Part shown: piece by piece, positions 7,094 through 11,561 of the stretch
How positions within the stretch are numbered: position 1 is the stretch's first letter
Layout of the letters: every line of letters begins with the position of its first letter
DNA from: Bacteroidota bacterium
GTDB taxonomy: Bacteria > Bacteroidota > Bacteroidia > Flavobacteriales > Weeksellaceae
DNA: 11,561 nucleotides
Assembly: GCA_023448955.1 (NCBI GenBank)
Contig: JAEXJU010000121.1
Coordinates: 1 to 11,561 of the forward strand
Direction of reading: 5' to 3'
The notes under the pieces: model-generated
The model's input: only the letters and a program-made list of their open reading frames with translations
Told to the model about the DNA's origin: nothing
The model's database searches: none
Position numbers and translations under genes: made by a program

Positions 7094-8575
7094 TTAATAT
7101 TCCAGTTCAAGTTTCTCTTTTGAATAGTTCCTGATCTGTTGTATAAGCTCAGGATGCTCTGCCAACTTTTTTCCGTAGCTTGGGATCATCTGTATCAGTT
7201 TTTCTTTCCATTCAGTAGCAAGCCTTTGTTGAAAACATTTTTCAAGCACCATTACCATTGCAAAAGCAGACGTACTTGCGCCAGGCGAAGCACCTAACAG
7301 AGAGGCAATGTTCCTTTCTTTATTCACAACAACTTCTGTTCCGAATTCTAATCTGCCTCCTTCAAAACGATCTCTTTTAATGATCTGAACACGCTGTCCA
7401 GCTTGTTTTAGTTCCCAATCTTGTTCCTTTGCATCTTTTACAAAATCTCTAAGATGGGACATCCTTTGTTCTTTACTCATCGTTACCTGTTGGATCAGAT
7501 ATCTTGTAAGAGGCATATTGTGCCACCAGGCGCCAAAAAGTGAACGTATATTTTTAAAATTAACACTTTCTGGTAAATCAAGATAACTACCTTCTTTTAA
7601 AAACTTTGTGGAAAATCCTGCAAAAGGCCCAAAAAGCAATGCTTTTTTACCATCTATAATCCTAAGATCAAGATGGGGAACAGACATTGGAGGTGCACCA
7701 ACTGTAGCCTGTGTGTAAACTTTCGCCTGATGTTTTTCTACAAGTTCCGGATTGGTGGTTACAAGCCATTGCCCACTAACGGGAAAACCTCCATAACCTT
7801 TACTTTCTTCTATCCCGGAACTTTCCAGAAGTGGCAATGCATAACCGCCTGCACCTATGAACACAAAATCTGCATCCACAGTCTGCTTATGAAGGTTTTT
7901 TCTGTCATTTACCTTCAGTTCCCATCCACCATTTCCATCAGAATCAATATCTTTGACTTCGTGGTACGTAAAAACTTCTACAGATTCTGTTTTATTAAGG
8001 TGCTCGATTAACTTGGATGTCAATTTTCCGAAGTCGATATCTGTTCCCAAATCCATTTTGGTTGCAGCCAATTTATCCGAAGACATTCTTTTCTGCATCA
8101 TTAACGGAATCCATTCTGCAAGCTTTTTATGATCATCCGAATATTCCATTCCTTGGAATAATGGAGATTTTAATAATGCATCATGCCTTTTTTTGAGATA
8201 ATCTACATCTTTTTCACCAAAGACAAAGCTCATATGCGGGCAAGAGTTTATGAATTCTTTTGGTTTGTCAATAATACCTTTGCTGATAAGATAAGACCAG
8301 AATTGTTTTGAAACTTCAAATTGCTCCGCAATGTATTCTGCTTTTTTGATGTCAATTTTGCCGTCTTTTTCCGGCGTATAATTAAGTTCACAAAAAGCGG
8401 AATGCCCAGTTCCTGCATTGTTCCAGGCAGAAGAACTTTCTTTTGCCACCTCGCCCAGCCTTTCAAAAATAACGATCTCAAGCGATGGGTCAAATTCATG
8501 AAGCATTGTTGCAAGCGTAGCGCTCATAATCCCACCGCCTATCAAAGCAACATCATATTTTGGTTTCGGAGTCAT
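7094..8575 (-). CDS. mqo: Malate:quinone oxidoreductase
   Basis: Mqo is a peripheral membrane FAD enzyme that oxidises L-malate to oxaloacetate and passes electrons to the quinone pool. It replaces or accompanies NAD-malate dehydrogenase in the TCA cycle. The 493-residue protein is family length. Its N-terminus carries the FAD Rossmann motif GGGIMSAT at residues 13-20, the acidic ribose ligand in IFERL near residue 38, and the Mqo-typical WNNAGTGHSA at 51-60. The C-terminal half has the second FAD-contact region with GASPGAS at 428-434. No signal peptide or membrane helix is present, as expected for a protein attached to the inner face. The ATG at 8575 directly precedes the FAD motif and follows an A/T-rich leader. 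It is divergent from the ABC exporter gene (153-nt gap) and is followed 17 nt later by the unknown 131-residue gene. Confidence 0.96.
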   Translation of the reverse strand: MTPKPKYDVALIGGGIMSATLATMLHEFDPSLEIVIFERLGEVAKESSSAWNNAGTGHSAFCELNYTPEKDGKIDIKKAEYIAEQFEVSKQFWSYLISKGIIDKPKEFINSCPHMSFVFGEKDVDYLKKRHDALLKSPLFQGMEYSDDHKKLAEWIPLMMQKRMSSDKLAATKMDLGTDIDFGKLTSKLIEHLNKTESVEVFTYHEVKDIDSDGNGGWELKVNDRKNLHKQTVDADFVFIGAGGYALPLLESSGIEESKGYGGFPVSGQWLVTTNPELVEKHQAKVYTQATVGAPPMSVPHLDLRIIDGKKALLFGPFAGFSTKFLKEGSYLDLPESVNFKNIRSLFGAWWHNMPLTRYLIQQVTMSKEQRMSHLRDFVKDAKEQDWELKQAGQRVQIIKRDRFEGGRLEFGTEVVVNKERNIASLLGASPGASTSAFAMVMVLEKCFQQRLATEWKEKLIQMIPSYGKKLAEHPELIQQIRNYSKEKLELEY

Positions 8576-8594
8576 TTATTAAAGTTTTCGATTA

Positions 8595-8602
8595 CAAAAT
8601 TA
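8595..8602 (-). promoter_or_regulatory. Candidate mqo promoter -7 element (TAATTTTG)
   Basis: TAATTTTG on the minus strand matches TAnnTTTG exactly and would place the start site about 12-15 nt before the mqo ATG. No TTTG or TTG is found at the usual 17-23 nt upstream; the nearest TTG is only 11 nt away. The call therefore rests on one element and its position. Confidence 0.4.
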
Positions 8603-8690
8603 CAGATTAATGTCAATTTCTATGCCTTATATTTCATAAATTATTATCTTTTGTTAATTGCTTTCAAATCCAATGTAAAATTTATTTCGT

Positions 8691-8698
8691 TAATTTTG
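8691..8698 (+). promoter_or_regulatory. Candidate ABC exporter promoter -7 element (TAATTTTG)
   Basis: TAATTTTG at 8691-8698 matches TAnnTTTG and lies 30 nt before the chosen ATG. A convincing -33 TTG at normal spacing is not present (the nearest TTG, 8658-8660, is 30 nt away). It is the same octamer as the divergent mqo -7 candidate. Confidence 0.4.
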
Positions 8699-8728
8699 CA
8701 GTGTCTTTGGAAAATCAAAGCAAAAGAA

Positions 8729-10417
8729 ATGAAAGCTTTAAAAACACTTAATCCTTATTTCTGGAAACATCGTATTTTACTGTTTTGGGGATTCCTATTC
8801 ATCATACTAAGTAATTTTTTTACGATTTATAAAATTCAGTATATCGGACAGACGATCAATATTATTGAACAAAATTACTCTACTCTTAAACTTTCCGAAA
8901 GTGCGGGCATTATAGATAATGTACGGAACAACTGGACTTATTTCCGGGTTATATTTATCAATTCCGGAATCCTGATCGGCTGCTCATTACTTTCCGGTTT
9001 TTTCACATTCATGATGAGACAAACCATTATTGTAGCATCCAGAAGAATTGAATACGAACTCAAAAATAAAATCTACAGACATTATCAGGAATTATCGGTT
9101 ACCGATTATAAGAAAACGACTATTGGTGATCTTCTTAACCGATTAAGTGAAGATGTTGTAGCTATAAGAATGTACCTGGGGCCAGGTGTGATGTATGTGG
9201 TAAACCTGATTATATTACTTATTATCACAAGCATTTATATGTTTATGACGGATTTACAGATGACTCTTTGGACACTGATTCCTTTGCCTATATTGTCTTA
9301 CGGGATTTATAAGGTGAGTGATATTATTAATAAAAAGTCAAAGGTGATGCAGAAAAGCCAGTCTGCGATATCTACTTTTGTCCAGGATAGCTTTTCCGGG
9401 ATTCGTGTTATCAAATTTTTCAGTAAGGAAAGATACATAGAGAAGAATTATGGCATTAAAGTTAATGATTATCAGGACAAAGCATTGGATCTTGCAAGAA
9501 CAGAAGCCTATTTTTTTACGATTATCATTTTCGTCATAGGTCTTCTTAATGTTGCAATACTTGTTATTGGCGGTCAAAAATATATTGACGGCGAAATGAG
9601 TGTGGGAACCATTGCTGATTTTTTTATGTATATCAATATTCTGATTTTTCCTTTTTCTATGCTGGGCTGGGTCACTTCTGTCAATCAAAGAGCTGAAGCC
9701 AGTATGCAGAGAGTGAATGAGTTTCTGGATATGAAATCCGAGATTATTAATACCAACCACGACATCTATCCAATAAAAGGTGAGATCGAATTCAGGAATG
9801 TAAGCTACACTTATCCGAATACAGGAATCAAAGCCATTGATAACCTGAGCTTTATGATTAATGCCGGAAAATCGCTTGCAATAATGGGAAAAACCGGAAG
9901 TGGCAAATCTACAATTGCGCAGTTACTTTGCAGATTGATTGATCCTGATGAAGGTGAAATCCTTATTGACGGGAAAAATCTGAAGGATCATAATCTAAAT
10001 CTTTATCGTGAACAGATAGGTTACACACCTCAGGAAAGTTATCTTTTTTCAGATACTATTGAAAATAACATTGGTTTTGCGATAGACAATCCAAACCACA
10101 ATCTTGTAGTTGAAATGGCTAAAAAAGCTGATGTCCACAAAAACATAGAGGAATTCAAAGATCAGTATAACACTATGGTTGGAGAGCGTGGCGTGATGCT
10201 GTCCGGCGGTCAAAAACAAAGAATCTGCATTGCAAGAGCGATGATCAAGCAGCCCAACATTCTTATTTTTGATGACTGCCTTTCTGCTTTGGATACGGAA
10301 ACAGAAGAAAATATTCTCCAGAATATTGATAAAGATATTAAAACCACAACTTCAATTATAATAACACACAGAGAATCAAGCGCAAAACGTACAGACCAGA
10401 TTTTATATCTTAATTGA
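8729..10417 (+). CDS. ABC exporter half-transporter (fused membrane and ATPase domains), MdlA/MsbA-like
   Basis: This 562-residue half-transporter has a type IV-exporter membrane domain (about residues 1-330, hydrophobic segments near 15-35, 78-100, 150-175, 178-195, 260-282 and 292-315), then the ATPase domain. ATPase motifs are Walker A GKTGSGKST at 387-395, Q-loop Q435, signature LSGGQ at 491-495, Walker B ILIFDD at 511-516, D-loop SALD at 519-522 and H-loop H547. Asp516 stands where most exporters have the catalytic Glu, as in MdlA/YheI-type subunits that work as heterodimers. No partner subunit is adjacent. The chain ends at QILYLN, soon after the H-loop, without the usual final strand and GTHxEL segment. 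The ATG at 8729 is chosen because upstream codons overlap mqo antisense and encode no ABC sequence. It probably moves a lipophilic compound across the inner membrane; the substrate is unknown. Confidence 0.88.
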   Translation: MKALKTLNPYFWKHRILLFWGFLFIILSNFFTIYKIQYIGQTINIIEQNYSTLKLSESAGIIDNVRNNWTYFRVIFINSGILIGCSLLSGFFTFMMRQTIIVASRRIEYELKNKIYRHYQELSVTDYKKTTIGDLLNRLSEDVVAIRMYLGPGVMYVVNLIILLIITSIYMFMTDLQMTLWTLIPLPILSYGIYKVSDIINKKSKVMQKSQSAISTFVQDSFSGIRVIKFFSKERYIEKNYGIKVNDYQDKALDLARTEAYFFTIIIFVIGLLNVAILVIGGQKYIDGEMSVGTIADFFMYINILIFPFSMLGWVTSVNQRAEASMQRVNEFLDMKSEIINTNHDIYPIKGEIEFRNVSYTYPNTGIKAIDNLSFMINAGKSLAIMGKTGSGKSTIAQLLCRLIDPDEGEILIDGKNLKDHNLNLYREQIGYTPQESYLFSDTIENNIGFAIDNPNHNLVVEMAKKADVHKNIEEFKDQYNTMVGERGVMLSGGQKQRICIARAMIKQPNILIFDDCLSALDTETEENILQNIDKDIKTTTSIIITHRESSAKRTDQILYLN

Positions 10418-10457
10418 AACCGTTTGATCTTGAAATATGAATTATCAAAATTTTAAG

Positions 10458-10484
10458 AAAAACTTGTGTTTAGGAGTTTTTTTT
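10458..10484 (+). terminator. Weak candidate terminator after the ABC exporter
   Basis: AAAAACT (10458-10464) can pair with AGTTTTT (10475-10481) across a 10-nt loop, followed by a T-run ending at 10484. The stem is almost all A-T, so the case rests mainly on position between the ABC stop and the next promoter. Confidence 0.3.
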
Positions 10485-10494
10485 AACAAAATAT

Positions 10495-10524
10495 TTTGAA
10501 ATTCCGAGAATTCTATTATATTTG
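10495..10524 (+). promoter_or_regulatory. Promoter of the DUF3276 gene (TTTG-N18-TATATTTG)
   Basis: TTTG at 10495-10498 and TATATTTG at 10517-10524 are 18 nt apart, matching the Bacteroidota pattern in both boxes. The predicted start gives a leader of roughly 25 nt ending in an A-rich stretch before the ATG at 10556. Confidence 0.68.
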
Positions 10525-10555
10525 TTAGAACAGATTTCTAAAAAAATATTTAACA

Positions 10556-10891
10556 ATGAGTGAATTTAAGGAACGACATGAGAATGAGATTTTCACTAAA
10601 GTGTTGAAAGCAGGCAGAAGAACCTATTTCTTTGATGTGCGGGAGACCAAAGCGGGTGATTATTATTTGACCATTACAGAAAGTAAAAAGAATTTCGGGG
10701 AAAATGGTGAAGCAACTTTTGAAAAACATAAAATCTATCTTTACAAAGAAGATTTCAAAAGTTTTCAGGAATTATTTAATGAATCTACGGATTTCATCAT
10801 CCAGCAAAAGGGTGAAGATGTAATCTCAGAAAGACATGATAAAGATTATAAGTCCAGATCTTTTACAATAGAGTCTGACGACGAAGTTTAA
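10556..10891 (+). CDS. PUR-alpha-like nucleic-acid-binding protein (DUF3276)
   Basis: This 111-residue protein matches the bacterial PUR-alpha family (DUF3276), small single-repeat proteins that bind single- or double-stranded nucleic acid as dimers; the studied relative is Borrelia BpuR. The PUR pattern of four strands and a helix is visible: a first strand EIFTKVLKAG, a second RRTYFFDVRET around 21-31, a third DYYLTITESKK around 35-45, a fourth HKIYLYKEDF near 58-67, then the helix FKSFQELFNESTDFIIQ. The end is acidic (ESDDEV). There is no signal peptide, so it is cytoplasmic. It is transcribed alone, with a consensus promoter upstream and a hairpin terminator 16 nt after its stop. The target in this organism is unknown; family membership is well supported by the strand motifs and length. 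Confidence 0.85.
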   Translation: MSEFKERHENEIFTKVLKAGRRTYFFDVRETKAGDYYLTITESKKNFGENGEATFEKHKIYLYKEDFKSFQELFNESTDFIIQQKGEDVISERHDKDYKSRSFTIESDDEV

Positions 10892-10907
10892 ATCAAAAAA
10901 ATATTTT

Positions 10908-10935
10908 AACGCATCTTTAGAGATGCGTTTTTTTT
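10908..10935 (+). terminator. Rho-independent terminator of the DUF3276 gene
   Basis: A 9-bp stem AACGCATCT/AGATGCGTT (10908-10916 with 10921-10929) closes a TTAG loop and runs into a T-tract ending at 10935. It begins 16 nt after the DUF3276 stop codon. Confidence 0.9.
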
Positions 10936-10948
10936 ATCTTATACCAAT

Positions 10949-10981
10949 AAAAAAAGCATCTTTTGAAAAAGATGCTTTTTT
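10949..10981 (-). terminator. Terminator of tRNA-His (usable on both strands)
   Basis: The inverted repeat AAAAAGCATCTTTT (10951-10964) and AAAAGATGCTTTTT (10967-10980) has GATGC/GCATC at its core. On the minus strand it follows the tRNA 3' end by 3 nt and ends in a U-tract (complement of the A-run 10949-10955). A T-run on the other side lets it work on the plus strand too. Confidence 0.8.
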
Positions 10982-10983
10982 AG

Positions 10984-11058
<75 letters not shown>

Positions 11059-11070
11059 GTTTTGCGTGTG

Positions 11071-11103
11071 CAAATATAGAATAATTTCTCAATTAGTCAC
11101 AAA
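11071..11103 (-). promoter_or_regulatory. tRNA-His promoter (TTTG-N21-TATATTTG), overlapping the end of bshB1
   Basis: On the minus strand TTTG (11103-11100) and TATATTTG (11078-11071) are 21 nt apart, within the spacing known for Bacteroidota. The start site would fall within about 10 nt of the tRNA 5' end. The -33 box lies inside the last codons of bshB1. Confidence 0.6.
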
Positions 11104-11561
11104 TAATTCCTTCAAAATTTTTGAAGGCGAGTAATTTTTCAGTTGTAAAGCCTTCAGCATAGCTTACTCCCGAAAGTCTTCCCAGATCTTGAGCTCTGTA
11201 AGTCAGGCTTTCCAGAAAATCTTTCGTAGCTATTGGCGTCAAAGGCTCATTTGATTCCGGATCATAAAATTGTGTCTTATATGCAAGGCAAGCCTCTATT
11301 TTTTGGTCTAAATAACCACTTATATCTATTACAAAATCAGGAATTACATTTTTCCACTGAATGTAGTGAAAGATTTGCTTTGGCCTCCAAACATCCTGAG
11401 AAATTCCATTTTCAAAAGTTTCAATTTTTCTCAATCCTGCAAGAAAACAAGCATCAGAAACCAGCTTTGCTGCCTTTGCGTGATCTGGATGTCTGTCGTC
11501 TATAGCATTTGCCAAAACAATTTCTGGTTTGTATTTTCTGATTTTTTCAACAATTTTAAGT
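11093..11561 (-). CDS. bshB1: Bacillithiol biosynthesis deacetylase BshB1, C-terminal part (5' end outside window)
   Basis: BshB1 is a zinc-dependent PIG-L/LmbE-family deacetylase that removes the acetyl group from N-acetylglucosaminyl-malate, the second step of bacillithiol synthesis. The last 155 residues are visible, and the frame stays open to the window edge. The edge segment IRKYKPEIVLANAIDDRHPDH holds the family's distal HxxH metal/active-site motif. The C-terminus has the BshB1-type blocks ETFENGISQDVWRPKQIFHY, FVIDISGYLDQKIEACLAYKTQF and GVSYAEGFTTEKLL. The N-terminal AHPDD metal motif is beyond the window. The TTG at 11515 is not a start, because conserved sequence continues upstream of it. 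The stop at 11093 lies 34 nt before the tRNA-His gene on the same strand. The mycothiol enzyme MshB is a relative, but flavobacterial context and the C-terminal blocks favour BshB1. Confidence 0.88.
   Translation of the reverse strand, partial: LKIVEKIRKYKPEIVLANAIDDRHPDHAKAAKLVSDACFLAGLRKIETFENGISQDVWRPKQIFHYIQWKNVIPDFVIDISGYLDQKIEACLAYKTQFYDPESNEPLTPIATKDFLESLTYRAQDLGRLSGVSYAEGFTTEKLLAFKNFEGIICD

Noticed and set aside
8589..8616. Sigma70-like TTGACA-N16-TAATCG upstream of mqo
   Set aside because: Bacteroidota promoters use TTTG/TAnnTTTG boxes; the -35-like match in A+T-rich DNA is likely chance, and the -10 half is poor.
8321..8728. 136-codon N-terminal extension of the ABC exporter frame
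   Set aside because: It is mostly antisense to the start of mqo, has no transporter-like sequence and crosses the promoter region; the ATG at 8729 begins the exporter.
9338..9760. 140-codon minus-strand open frame inside the ABC exporter
   Set aside because: It is fully antisense to the conserved membrane domain and linker; a shadow frame with no family signal.
10418..10555. Possible frameshifted remnant of the exporter's missing C-terminal tail
   Set aside because: None of the three plus-strand frames after the stop encodes anything like the G-x-I-x-E-x-GTHxEL tail before reaching stops.

Overview
The window looks like an ordinary, A+T-rich piece of core chromosome from a member of Bacteroidota, class Flavobacteriia. 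A Chryseobacterium-like member of the Weeksellaceae is the best guess. The evidence is a type IX secretion component (PorZ) with a type A C-terminal sorting domain, a bacillithiol-pathway deacetylase (BshB1), a PUR-alpha-like DUF3276 protein, malate:quinone oxidoreductase, and promoters of the Bacteroidota form TTTG-N18/21-TAnnTTTG with A-rich rather than Shine-Dalgarno leaders. No mobile element, CRISPR array, prophage gene or origin was seen. Genus placement is inference.

Layout. Positions 1-384 (+) hold the 3' end of recG. It converges on a tightly packed minus-strand operon at 402-5552. Read in its own direction the operon runs: a lipoprotein with the 5'-nucleotidase C-terminal domain, a metallophosphatase with the matching N-terminal catalytic domain, porZ, recO, and a GNAT acetyltransferase. 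Junctions are -1, 1, 5 and 4 nt, so one transcript is very likely. After a 216-nt intergenic region comes dapA (5769-6644, +), with a near-ideal promoter and a strong bidirectional terminator. On the minus strand, mqo (7094-8575) is followed by a small unrecognised gene (6681-7076) that ends against the dapA terminator. Divergent from mqo is a half-size ABC exporter (8729-10417, +), then a single DUF3276 gene (10556-10891, +) with its own promoter and terminator. Facing it are tRNA-His(GTG) (10984-11058, -) and the 3' part of bshB1 (11093-11561, -), which runs off the window.

How the genes work together. The large operon mixes envelope functions (nucleotide/phosphate-ester hydrolysis, T9SS attachment complex) with recombinational repair (RecO). 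RecG, at the left edge, is also a recombination/fork-repair enzyme but is transcribed towards the operon. DapA feeds diaminopimelate and lysine synthesis, Mqo feeds electrons from malate to the quinone pool, and BshB1 makes the bacillithiol precursor. No new multi-gene system is evident. The points most worth a second look are the split, order-reversed 5'-nucleotidase with two different export signals, the ABC exporter with Asp at the catalytic Glu position and an abrupt C-terminus, the unknown protein behind mqo, and the tRNA-His promoter embedded in the end of bshB1. There is no gene-free stretch longer than 300 bases; the longest, 5553-5768, holds only promoter elements.
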